Below, piece by piece: positions 1-7,965 of a stretch of DNA of 64,000 nucleotides. Every line of letters begins with the position of its first letter. The first letter of the stretch is position 1. Made by a program: the position numbers and the translations under genes. Under the pieces are notes generated by a model, which saw only the letters and a program-made list of their open reading frames with translations, searched no databases and was not told the origin of the DNA. The stretch is from JAAYDH01 sp964345825 (lineage in GTDB: Bacteria > Bacillota_I > Bacilli_A > RFN20 > CAG-826). Location: assembly GCA_964345825.1 (NCBI GenBank), contig CAYFSI010000002.1, forward strand, positions 1-64,000, given 5' to 3'.

Positions 1-42
1 CCAGCGGAAGAACCAACCCCAGCCCCAGCCATCCTTCATTAA
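1..42 (+). CDS. possible C-terminal end of a proline/alanine-rich protein (5' truncated)
   Basis: Frame 1 is open from the window edge and ends at TAA 40-42, encoding PAEEPTPAPAILH. Pro/Ala/Glu-rich tails are common on secreted or ribosome-associated proteins, but 13 residues do not identify a family. Two small hairpins follow directly, as would fit the end of a gene. It could equally be a chance open frame. Confidence 0.25.
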   Translation, partial: PAEEPTPAPAILH

Positions 43-85
43 TCACATTTAGGTGATTAAAAGACTAAGATTTAAAAGTCTTAGT
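41..85 (+). other. two small hairpins at the left flank of the IS
   Basis: AATCAC 41-46 pairs with GTGATT 53-58, and ACTAAGA 64-70 pairs with TCTTAGT 79-85. The second stem ends exactly where the insertion sequence begins. Neither is followed by a clear T-tract, so calling them terminators is uncertain; the IS may have separated a stem from its tail. Confidence 0.4.
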
Positions 86-1589
86 GGGCCTGTTGAAAAG
101 AAAGTGGATTTAAGTGGGGAACCATAAAAATCCTCACCAGGCTGTAAACTTAAAAGTGGAGACCTCTCGCGTGTTAATGCGAGGGGTCTTTTCTATCTCT
201 AAGAATCAATAGAGCCCTCTTTCTAAATCTTTCAAAATTCTTATACCCATTCGCATCTTTTATGATCGTTTTTATTGAGTTATTGAGGCCTTCTGCGGGA
301 CCATTTGAATATCTTTTTCCCTCGATTGTTTTGACTGTTATTGCGTTAGCGATTTCCACCTTCCAAACTAGAAGGGTGTTAGCTACCCTCGTCAAGTCAT
401 CGTTTAATGATTTCTTCAGCTTAGTAGCGGTCAATTCGATGTGTTTAATCGCTTGTTCAAAGGTCCGACATCTCCAGTATTCATAGAAATCCTGAAGGCA
501 GGAATAGGCATCCCAAAAAGGAGGATTTAGTTTTAAACATCTCTCCATCATCGACCAGGTTGTATACTCGAAATGTTCTTTTTTGGAATAGTATGGTTTG
601 TGAGCTAGTTTTGAATCCAAATAGTGTTCAAAATAATCCCAGTGTTGTTTCATGAAATGTCTCTCGATATCACTTTCATCAGTGAACTGTTTATAAGTAT
701 TAACCCTGAGCTTTGACACCTCAACTTTTAATAATCGAATGACATGGAACATATCAGCGATGTGAATAGCGTCTTTGAAAAACTCCCTCTTTATCGTCGC
801 GTATCCATCATATAGATCTGATATGAAATATTCCACTTCGCTTCTTTCTATGAAAGAATAGCTATAAAAATAACTTCTTAAATAATCAACCTGTCGATTT
901 CTGATAATATCCGTGACAACTCTCTTATCGTGATCATAGATAATCGCAGCGTAACTCCCATCTTCAGTTTTAAAGCCAATCTCATCGATGCATAAGGCGA
1001 TGGGGAGTTGACCCTTTCTAATATGAATAAAGTTTCGGTCAAAGATTTTGATGATATCGGATCTCGTCAGACGGTAAGCATCTCCGATTAAAGCGAACGA
1101 TTTTTGCTTATAAAAATCTCTAACGATAAGCGTTTCGATTTGCTTGCTTATTTTGGAATATCTTTCAATCCCTTTAATTGTTGGAGTGTAGGTTTTCCCA
1201 CATCCTTGACACTTGAATCTCACCTTTTTTATTCGGATTATTATCGGTCTTCCCTCATTGGCAGTGAAATTGGTTTCGGTCCACGAATAGTTGTTTATTT
1301 CAGCATCAACACATCCACATTTGGGGCATATTCGGACATCAGTTCTTTGCCTCAAGTTATAGATGATTGTTCCTTTATCAGATTCGAATGGTTCGATAAC
1401 CTCGTTGACAAAATTGTCTGGGTCCAAACCAAACTGAAATAAAAATGTTTTAAGATATATAATGTCCTCCTTATTTTGATTACTCAACGCATCAATTATA
1501 ACGAGGACTTTTTATTTTAAGAACTTGGTTAGGCTGTAAACAAAAAAGTGGACAAGGAAAATTATGCCCACTTTCTTTTCAACAGAACC
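86..1589. mobile_element. ISL3-family insertion sequence, apparently complete
   Basis: An 18-bp perfect inverted repeat, CTGTTGAAAAGAAAGTGG, lies at 90-107 and, inverted, at 1568-1585. Allowing two mismatches it extends outward to GG at 86-87 and 1588-1589. The element carries one intact transposase on the minus strand. A second, directly repeated subterminal motif (AGGCTGTAAAC, then A/T-rich, then AAAAGTGGA) occurs at about 138-159 and 1530-1551. The flanks GTCTTAGT (78-85) and GTTTAGTT (1590-1597) are similar but not an exact 8-bp target duplication. Confidence 0.85.
174..1487 (-). CDS. ISL3-family transposase
   Basis: DDE transposase of 437 aa that would cut and join the IS ends. The N-terminal zinc ribbon has CPKCGC near residue 54 and CQGCGKTY near residue 93, followed by a helix-turn-helix region. 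Catalytic acidic residues are plausibly the D in CIDEIGF (about 167), the D in the SDLYDGYA/IADMFHVI region (about 223-247) and the E in GPAEGLNNSIK near the C-terminus, the last being a hallmark of ISL3/transposase_12. The annotated start is TTG with no Shine-Dalgarno. A strong AAGGAGG lies inside the frame, just before an in-frame ATT (residue 9), so the real start may be there. No frameshift is seen, so the element may be active. Confidence 0.9.
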   Translation of the reverse strand: MSNQNKEDIIYLKTFLFQFGLDPDNFVNEVIEPFESDKGTIIYNLRQRTDVRICPKCGCVDAEINNYSWTETNFTANEGRPIIIRIKKVRFKCQGCGKTYTPTIKGIERYSKISKQIETLIVRDFYKQKSFALIGDAYRLTRSDIIKIFDRNFIHIRKGQLPIALCIDEIGFKTEDGSYAAIIYDHDKRVVTDIIRNRQVDYLRSYFYSYSFIERSEVEYFISDLYDGYATIKREFFKDAIHIADMFHVIRLLKVEVSKLRVNTYKQFTDESDIERHFMKQHWDYFEHYLDSKLAHKPYYSKKEHFEYTTWSMMERCLKLNPPFWDAYSCLQDFYEYWRCRTFEQAIKHIELTATKLKKSLNDDLTRVANTLLVWKVEIANAITVKTIEGKRYSNGPAEGLNNSIKTIIKDANGYKNFERFRKRALLILRDRKDPSH

Positions 1590-1622
1590 GTTTAGTTCAC
1601 AAATAGCTGAGGGTTTTTATTT

Positions 1623-2780
1623 TTAGAGAATGTATTCTTTTAAGCTTTCCCAACTTGGATGGGCGTTAATCACCTTTTCAAGAGCTTTATTAAATAGCAC
1701 TCGCTCCAGTGGCTTTCGTTGCTCAGGGACGCGTTTAAACGATTTCTTGGACCGCTCCAAGGCTCTTAAACATTCAGATTTTGACTTATCGATGAGTCCT
1801 GATATCAATATATAGGTTCTAATTGCCCCCATCGATTGATCCGAAGATATTTCTCTTTTTTTTGACATCGATACTCTCTCATCACAAAACAGACGTGCTT
1901 CTTCAAGGGGTTTAGTTAATAGATTAATATAAATAAGTTGACTCTCAGCTGTAGCGACTATCTTACGAGCAGACTTTTTATCGTTAATAATATCGTTCAA
2001 TATTTTTTCGGCTTCTTGGAATTTCTCTTCACTGAGAAGGAGATATGCTTTGTTAAGATTCATATCAGTGGAAAAATTAGTATCTTTCTCACCCTTAAAT
2101 GCCTGTTCTTCTTGTTCTTTCGAAATCTGACCAGTAACCTCAGTAAAAAGTAATTGATTAAATGCTCGGCGATTTTTTCTTGAACCAACCAGACGAAGGC
2201 GATATCCATCAGTTAGTGAATCAAGGCGGAAAGGAACGATGTTATAAAATAAAATGGCCGCACCGGTAATTCCTACGGTCAAAATGAAATAGGCCATGTC
2301 AAAAGCGATAGTCCTTTCCTCTTGCGATGTAGTAATAAAGAGATAGACAAAGATTACAAGGATGATTTCCACTCCAAAGAAGAGCGAGCCAAAGAGCAAA
2401 AATGCGGTGGGGTTTGGTTCTTTCTTTGCGTGTTCTTTTGGCAGTATTTTGGTTTCTCCGGTTAAACCATCAAAATGAGAAAAATGAAATTTTCTTTTAC
2501 CATCTTCCTTATAAAACGTAAAGCCAAGAATGTTTGTTGATACGATATTATATCTTCCTGCTTTGGCGCCCAAAACATGAGCGATTTCGAACATAATTCC
2601 GTTAAAAATTACCCCAGCAACAACTGCGGCGATAAAAAACAATACGTAAACAATCCAATTGGTCTCTTGAAAAACAAATGAATTATTTGCTTGAGGTCGA
2701 ATAGCAAAGAAAAAATAGGCAGCCGCCCCGCCGAGGATAAGTAGCCAAACAAATAGCCCGGTAATATCTTCTTTTTTCAT
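1623..2780 (-). CDS. M50-like membrane protein with degenerate zinc motif
   Basis: 385 aa. Membrane segments lie at about 8-28, 43-63, 125-150 and 160-180, followed by a soluble helical C-terminus of about 200 residues that resembles a tetratricopeptide-like region. The order of motifs (EIAHVLGAKAGRYNIVS, a FTFYKEDGKRKFHFS stretch, a GLTGETKILP stretch and later FRLDSLTDGYRL) matches Firmicutes M50 metallopeptidases, which have HExGH and a later (N)DG. Here the first His is Phe (FEIAH), so zinc-dependent proteolysis is doubtful. Start supported by AAAGGA upstream. It is the last gene of the operon from the P-type ATPase, 11 nt after adh, and lies just upstream of the IS. Function unknown; a pseudo-protease is my inference. 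Confidence 0.55.
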   Translation of the reverse strand: MKKEDITGLFVWLLILGGAAAYFFFAIRPQANNSFVFQETNWIVYVLFFIAAVVAGVIFNGIMFEIAHVLGAKAGRYNIVSTNILGFTFYKEDGKRKFHFSHFDGLTGETKILPKEHAKKEPNPTAFLLFGSLFFGVEIILVIFVYLFITTSQEERTIAFDMAYFILTVGITGAAILFYNIVPFRLDSLTDGYRLRLVGSRKNRRAFNQLLFTEVTGQISKEQEEQAFKGEKDTNFSTDMNLNKAYLLLSEEKFQEAEKILNDIINDKKSARKIVATAESQLIYINLLTKPLEEARLFCDERVSMSKKREISSDQSMGAIRTYILISGLIDKSKSECLRALERSKKSFKRVPEQRKPLERVLFNKALEKVINAHPSWESLKEYIL

Positions 2781-2791
2781 AGAAGTCCTTT

Positions 2792-3964
2792 CTAGATACA
2801 GCTCTTATAAATTTGACGAGCCGTTTCTTGATCAATTGGTTTTGTGTGATGGCCAACGATCCGTGTACCATCATTTGAAAACATTTTGACGAGCAGTTCA
2901 ATATCAACTTTTTCAATTTTTAAATCTTTATATGATTTAGGCATTCCGAGAAATTTGAAATACTCTTCTATTATTGCCATACCTTTTTTAGCATTCGCAA
3001 GTCTGTCAGGCAAATGAGAATCCAAAACATTTCTCGCTAGTTGATCGAACTTATCAATGTCATATTTGAGATACTCTTTAGCCCAAGCAGGAAAAAGAAC
3101 AGCGAGCCCCGCTGCATGAGCAACATGTGGGTATACACCACTCAATGCGTGTTCGAGTTGGTGAACAGGCATGGAATATTTCTTTCCGATACTTGTAATT
3201 CCATTATGTGACAAAGAAGAAGCCAACATCAATGTTGCACGAGCTTGATAATCTAAGGGGTTTTCCATTACAAGACGTCCAGCTTTGATAATCGTTCTTA
3301 ATAGACCTTCAGCTAATCCATCAGCTACTTCATTGTTATCGGATGGAGATAAATATCTTTCAAGTGTATGCATAATAATATCGACTATTCCATATCCGGT
3401 TTGATCCTGATTGACAGAAAACGTTAATTCTGGATCTTCAATAGCAAAAACGGGTCGAACAAAATCAGAATTAAAACCAGCTTTATTTAATGTCTTATCA
3501 TCTTGAATGACACAAGAGGTTGACATTTCGCTTCCAGCAGCTGATATGGTAAGGACAACTCCAATAGGCAAACCTTTTGTCGGTTTAGCGAGATGTCGAT
3601 TAAAATCGAAACAATCTCCACTGTAATAATAACCTACTGATATTAATTTGGCGGTGTCAATAACGGAGCCTCCACCTATAGGTAAGAGAAAATCTGGTTT
3701 GAAACTACGAGCCATTTCAAGACCTTTATAAACAATTTTTAGGTTAGGGTTGGGCCGAACTCCTTCAAGAATTAAATACTCAATTTGATGTTTATTCAAA
3801 GATGCTAGAACAATATCCAGAAGTCCGCTTTTCTTCACGGAGGATTGCCCAATAATGACCAATACTTTTTTTGCATTTTTGGTATGAAGTATCTCTCCAG
3901 AAAGTTGTGCTTTACCTTTGCCAAAGTAGAGTTCAGTTTTCATTTCAAAATTAAAGTCAATCAT
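2792..3964 (-). CDS. iron-containing alcohol dehydrogenase
   Basis: 390-aa group III (Fe-dependent) alcohol dehydrogenase, usual length, closest in style to butanol dehydrogenases of the YugJ/BdhA type. It interconverts aldehydes or ketones and alcohols with NAD(P)H in the cytosol. The nucleotide-binding part has PIGGGSVIDTAKLI (about 102-115). Metal ligands are expected in GIVDIIMHTLERY (about 199-211) and in MPVHQLEHALSG...PHVAHAAGLAV (about 270-296). GAGGAAA precedes the ATG. The start overlaps the end of the TetR-type gene by 8 nt, so the two are translationally coupled and the regulator may control this enzyme. Substrate cannot be read from sequence. Confidence 0.9.
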   Translation of the reverse strand: MIDFNFEMKTELYFGKGKAQLSGEILHTKNAKKVLVIIGQSSVKKSGLLDIVLASLNKHQIEYLILEGVRPNPNLKIVYKGLEMARSFKPDFLLPIGGGSVIDTAKLISVGYYYSGDCFDFNRHLAKPTKGLPIGVVLTISAAGSEMSTSCVIQDDKTLNKAGFNSDFVRPVFAIEDPELTFSVNQDQTGYGIVDIIMHTLERYLSPSDNNEVADGLAEGLLRTIIKAGRLVMENPLDYQARATLMLASSLSHNGITSIGKKYSMPVHQLEHALSGVYPHVAHAAGLAVLFPAWAKEYLKYDIDKFDQLARNVLDSHLPDRLANAKKGMAIIEEYFKFLGMPKSYKDLKIEKVDIELLVKMFSNDGTRIVGHHTKPIDQETARQIYKSCI

Positions 3965-4517
3965 GGTATTTTTTCCTCATTTTAGTGAAGTTACGTACGG
4001 CTTTTTTTAAATTGTCGTCCTCTTCAAAACAGAAACAAGTCATTAATCCTTCAAGGGATTTGCTCTTATAAGTAGAAAGGTAATAAACAATGGAATTCGA
4101 ATAAGCAAGAGCATAGAAGCGAGTGATAATTTTTCGATCGTTCGGTTTAAGCTTTTTACTATCTGGTATCTCCTCGATAAAACGAAGAATATTTTGATAA
4201 GTTATATTGTAAATAAACTCTTGAAAAAGTTCTTTGCCCGCGGAAGACAATGTTGCATCGATAAAATTCTTGTTAGCGGTATAATATGAATAAATAATTT
4301 TAACCAACTTTTTGATATTTGTAGCCTCTTCAGCCTTGGGGATACTTTCATCTAGAAAGACGAGAGTTAAAAGATCATAAATGTCATGAAAATGATAGTA
4401 GAAAGTCTGACGATTAATTTTGCATCGTTTGGAAAGCATGGTCACTGAAATTGAGTCTAAAGGGACTTCCGCCATTAATGATTTCAATGTTTCCGCTAGA
4501 CGATGTTCTGTTTTCAT
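3957..4517 (-). CDS. TetR-family transcriptional regulator
   Basis: 186 aa. The N-terminal helix-turn-helix spans about residues 18-45 (SISVTMLSKRCKINRQTFYYHFHDIYDL), with the typical TFYYHF recognition helix. The rest is an all-helical ligand/dimerisation domain resembling the DhaS-like TetR subgroup. It sits inside an operon, overlapping psuG by 4 nt and adh by 8 nt, so it probably senses a metabolite of these enzymes and controls its own operon. Ligand unknown. Confidence 0.85.
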   Translation of the reverse strand: MKTEHRLAETLKSLMAEVPLDSISVTMLSKRCKINRQTFYYHFHDIYDLLTLVFLDESIPKAEEATNIKKLVKIIYSYYTANKNFIDATLSSAGKELFQEFIYNITYQNILRFIEEIPDSKKLKPNDRKIITRFYALAYSNSIVYYLSTYKSKSLEGLMTCFCFEEDDNLKKAVRNFTKMRKKYHD

Positions 4518-5419
4518 TTTAAAAGGGCATACTCCTGACTGATTTTCGCACCAAGAATTGCGTTATTAATAACTAAATGGATATTTGATTCAAGCGAATC
4601 TCCCCCAGTTAATTCGACGATTGTTTTTAACAAGAAAGGCGTTACTTCCTTTCCTTTTATGCCAAGTTTATCGGCTTCTAAAAGAGCCTTTTTAATCGCA
4701 TCATCAATTACTTTGGCATCCATCGCATATTCTTCAGGAATTGGATTTGTAATTAATATTCCACCGGAAAGGTGATTGTGACGTTTATGATAGATGATTT
4801 CAGCAGCTTCTTTGTAGCTTGAAATTTCGTAATCAACACCTAAACCAGAATGTGGTGTGTAAAAAGCCGGTAATTCCTTGGTTTTAAAGCCAAGAACTGG
4901 AACACCCATTGTTTCCAAATATTCTAGAGTTAAGGGTAGATCAAGAATTGCTTTGGCCCCTGCACAGATGACAGTGACATCAGTCTTCGCTAATTCCTGC
5001 AAATCAGCAGATATATCCATGGTTGTTTCGGCGTTACGATGAACGCCTCCAATTCCACCTGTTACAAACACTTCTATGCCAGCCTGGTTGGCAATTATCA
5101 TAGTGGCAGCAACGGTTGTCGCGGCCCACATTTTTTTAGCATAAACGACAGGTAGATCACGACGTGAAACTTTCACTATTCCTTTTCTTTTACCGAATTG
5201 TTCAATTTCATCAGGTGTCATTCCAACGACAGCAATTCCATCAATTATTCCAATAGTAGCAGGAATCGCTCCATTATCGCGAATTGTTTGTTCGACCTTT
5301 AAGGCAGTTTCAACGTTTTTTGGATAAGGCATTCCGTGAGAAATAATTGTGCTTTCTAAAGCAACAACAGGACGACCTTCTTTCAAAGCTTTTTTTACTT
5401 CGTCATTAATTTTAATCAT
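4514..5419 (-). CDS. psuG: pseudouridine-5'-phosphate glycosidase
   Basis: 301 aa, full length. PsuG breaks the C-glycosidic bond of pseudouridine 5'-phosphate to give uracil and ribose 5-phosphate (reversible in vitro). Family motifs are clear: ALESTIISHGMPYP near the N-terminus, VSRRDLP, AATTVAATMIIA, VFVTGGIGGVHR (about 117-128), ICAGAKAILDLP, and GGILITNPIPEEYA. SD AAGGAAG precedes ATG. Overlaps the P-type ATPase by 8 nt. The usual partner, pseudouridine kinase PsuK, is not beside it; a kinase elsewhere or imported pseudouridine phosphate would be needed. RpiB at 48.6 kb could use the ribose 5-phosphate. Confidence 0.95.
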   Translation of the reverse strand: MIKINDEVKKALKEGRPVVALESTIISHGMPYPKNVETALKVEQTIRDNGAIPATIGIIDGIAVVGMTPDEIEQFGKRKGIVKVSRRDLPVVYAKKMWAATTVAATMIIANQAGIEVFVTGGIGGVHRNAETTMDISADLQELAKTDVTVICAGAKAILDLPLTLEYLETMGVPVLGFKTKELPAFYTPHSGLGVDYEISSYKEAAEIIYHKRHNHLSGGILITNPIPEEYAMDAKVIDDAIKKALLEADKLGIKGKEVTPFLLKTIVELTGGDSLESNIHLVINNAILGAKISQEYALLK

Positions 5420-7904
5420 TTTTCTTCGCTTCCTTCCACTGTTTTAAAAAATATACCGAAATAATATATATACTCGCTGAGAACAAAATTAGCAAGCCGG
5501 TTACAAAGTAATTCGTGCCCGACATTGATAAAAAATTAATATTCAAGATTGGATCAGTCGAAGAGGTGAGATAGGTGTAGAGCCCTGAGCCTATTAAACA
5601 TAGAACCGCCACACTAGAAAGTACACTAAATACAATTTTACGATGTTTGTCAAAAGGATAACACACCCTAAATAACACCACAAAACTCATGATTGTGTAA
5701 ATTAAGACGCACATGGTAGTGGCGATTGAAGAAGTTGACAAAAATTGACCATCAACATAATCAAACATAACTCCAGTAACAATTCCGTTAGCTTGTAAGA
5801 TTAGAAACAAAAAGACTAAAACAACGGGAACAATTATTGAAATTGAAGCCGGAATTGCTTTTCGAAGGATATTTTTAATAAACGATCCTTCGATAGCTCC
5901 TTGGCTCTTTTGTAAGGATAAAAAGAAAGCGGGGATTCCAATGGAAAGAATCTCCCATATATACATATTATTTGTGGTGAATGGATATTGAATGTCTTTG
6001 TTTCGAAGGATAAGTGATGCGACTAGGAAAGCGACTGAGAAAAATACTGCAAAGCAGGTTTTAACAAGGAACAGAGAGGCTGTTCTCTGGAGATTGTTAA
6101 TTACTCTTCTTCCTTCTCCGACCACATCAGGAAGGACAGAAAAATCTGAATCTAATAACACAATGTGAGAAACATTTTTCGCTGCATCTGTCCCAGAAGC
6201 CATTGCAATTGAGCAATCGGCGCGCTTTAGGGCTAGGATATCATTCACCCCATCACCTGTCATAGCCACAGTATTTTTATTTTCTTTTAAAGTTTCAATG
6301 ATGGCTTCTTTTTGTTCAGGAGTCACACGACCAAACACTGTGTAATATAGCGCTACTTCTTTGACATTTTCAAGAGTCATATTTTCAAGAGAAATGTAAT
6401 TCTCTGCTCCTTGAATGCCTGCTTGGCGAGCAATCTCGCTGGTGGTGGAAGCGCTGTCTCCAGAAATAACTTTGATCGCGACATTATTGTCTTTAAACCA
6501 TCGGAAGGTTTGAGCGGCATTTGGGCGAATTTTATCTTGTAGAACAACGATGGCTAAAGGGGTGACCAACCCTGAGATATGTGAATTCTGTATCGGAGAG
6601 GAAGCTTCTCCTACCACAAGAACTCGGTATCCTAATGATGTGTATTCTTCAGCTTTAGATAAAACGCTTTTTTTGTTAATTAAATCCAAAAATTCTATGG
6701 CTCCTATTACATAGGTTTTGCCACCTTTGAATGATGCAGCCGAATATTTATTCTCGCTATTGAAAGGGATTGCGGTGTTAATTCCAGCTGACAAATCGTA
6801 AGAAAAGTGAGCTCGTAAAGCTTTTGCAGTCGCGTTATCATCCTTCGTCGCGATAAGAACATTTGAAATAATTTGAGCAATTTCATCTTTTTCTCTTCCA
6901 CCAAGTGGAAAAAACGATTTAACGAGCATGGTTCCATCGGTAATTGTTCCAGTTTTGTCGATGCAAAGAACGTTTGTTCTAGCCAGCATTTCGACTGAAT
7001 AAAAATCTTGAACTTGAGCCTTCTTTTTAGCTAGAGAAATGACTCCCACTGCTAAAGCCATAGACGTTAGAAGATAGAGTCCAGAAGGAATCATCGACAC
7101 CATGGATCCGGAAATGTTATCAATCGAATTTTTGATAGATTCAGCAGAATCGAAATTTCCTAACAACCAATAGGTAAGGGCAGTCAAAGATCCAATGGCG
7201 ATAACAAGAGTTCCAATGACAAGGAACAATCTTCTGAGAGACCGAAGAATTTGAGAAGGCGAGCGACGGAATTTATTAGCGGCCTGTTGAAGACCCTCAA
7301 TGAAACTGTCTTTACCAATTTTGTCAACACGTGCATAAGCTTGTCCACTGACAACATACGAACCAGAATAAAGTAAGTCTCCCGGTTGTTTTACGATATC
7401 GTTCGATTCTCCAGTTAACATTGATTCATTAACAATTAAAGTTTGATTAAGCAAAATGCAATCAGCACAAATCTGAGAATCGCGAGAAAGATACATAATG
7501 TCGTCTAATACGACTCTTTTTGTATCAATTGTTTGTTTTTCTTTATCTCGAATTACGATGGCTCTTGGCTGGGTAAGTAAACGCAATTTGCCCATTAAGA
7601 CACGAGCTTTTATATCTTGATATAAACCAATAAAAATATTAGGGATTAGAACACAAAGAAAGAACAAACCAGAATATGCCTCGGCCCAAATCATAAGCCC
7701 TGCAATTATGAAAAGGACAATATTGAAAAAACTGAAGACATTGTCAAAGATAATTTGAGTATAGCTTTTTCCGATAGCGGCTTTGGTTTTGTTGTCGAGC
7801 TTTTCTTTATAGCGGTTTGCGACTTGTAAAGAAGAAAGACCTTCTTCAATAGAAGGCGCAAAACGTTGAATATTTTCCTTTTTCGCGCATCGGTGAGATA
7901 ACAT
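5412..7904 (-). CDS. cation-transporting P-type ATPase (CtpE-like)
   Basis: About 830 aa from the ATG at 7904. Motifs include TGES in MLTGESNDIV, the phosphorylation site CIDKTGTITDG, and the hinge MTGDGVNDILALKRADCSIAMASGTDA. The M4 segment reads MIPSGLYLL instead of the PEGL of Ca/Mg pumps, as in CtpE-type Ca2+ exporters/importers. About 10 membrane segments. An upstream ATG at 7943 lies inside the terminator of the previous gene and is rejected. No SD precedes 7904; AAAAAGGA occurs inside the frame just before an ATT codon (7869-7871), a possible non-standard start. First gene of a five-gene operon. Transported ion is inferred only. Confidence 0.88.
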   Translation of the reverse strand: MLSHRCAKKENIQRFAPSIEEGLSSLQVANRYKEKLDNKTKAAIGKSYTQIIFDNVFSFFNIVLFIIAGLMIWAEAYSGLFFLCVLIPNIFIGLYQDIKARVLMGKLRLLTQPRAIVIRDKEKQTIDTKRVVLDDIMYLSRDSQICADCILLNQTLIVNESMLTGESNDIVKQPGDLLYSGSYVVSGQAYARVDKIGKDSFIEGLQQAANKFRRSPSQILRSLRRLFLVIGTLVIAIGSLTALTYWLLGNFDSAESIKNSIDNISGSMVSMIPSGLYLLTSMALAVGVISLAKKKAQVQDFYSVEMLARTNVLCIDKTGTITDGTMLVKSFFPLGGREKDEIAQIISNVLIATKDDNATAKALRAHFSYDLSAGINTAIPFNSENKYSAASFKGGKTYVIGAIEFLDLINKKSVLSKAEEYTSLGYRVLVVGEASSPIQNSHISGLVTPLAIVVLQDKIRPNAAQTFRWFKDNNVAIKVISGDSASTTSEIARQAGIQGAENYISLENMTLENVKEVALYYTVFGRVTPEQKEAIIETLKENKNTVAMTGDGVNDILALKRADCSIAMASGTDAAKNVSHIVLLDSDFSVLPDVVGEGRRVINNLQRTASLFLVKTCFAVFFSVAFLVASLILRNKDIQYPFTTNNMYIWEILSIGIPAFFLSLQKSQGAIEGSFIKNILRKAIPASISIIVPVVLVFLFLILQANGIVTGVMFDYVDGQFLSTSSIATTMCVLIYTIMSFVVLFRVCYPFDKHRKIVFSVLSSVAVLCLIGSGLYTYLTSSTDPILNINFLSMSGTNYFVTGLLILFSASIYIISVYFLKQWKEAKKND

Positions 7905-7919
7905 ACTTATACATATAAT

Positions 7920-7947
7920 AAAAAAACTTGGAAATAAATCCAAGTTT
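7920..7947 (-). terminator. rho-independent terminator after the lipoprotein gene
   Basis: On the minus strand AAACTTGGA pairs with TCCAAGTTT (7939-7947 with 7924-7932), has a 6-nt loop and runs into a T-tract. It separates the tadA-lipoprotein unit from the P-type ATPase operon. Confidence 0.9.
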
Positions 7948-7965
7948 AATCATCATAAATTTTAT

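Noticed and set aside
7905..7943. ATG at 7943 as start of the P-type ATPase
   Set aside because: It lies inside the rho-independent terminator of the preceding lipoprotein gene, with no SD.
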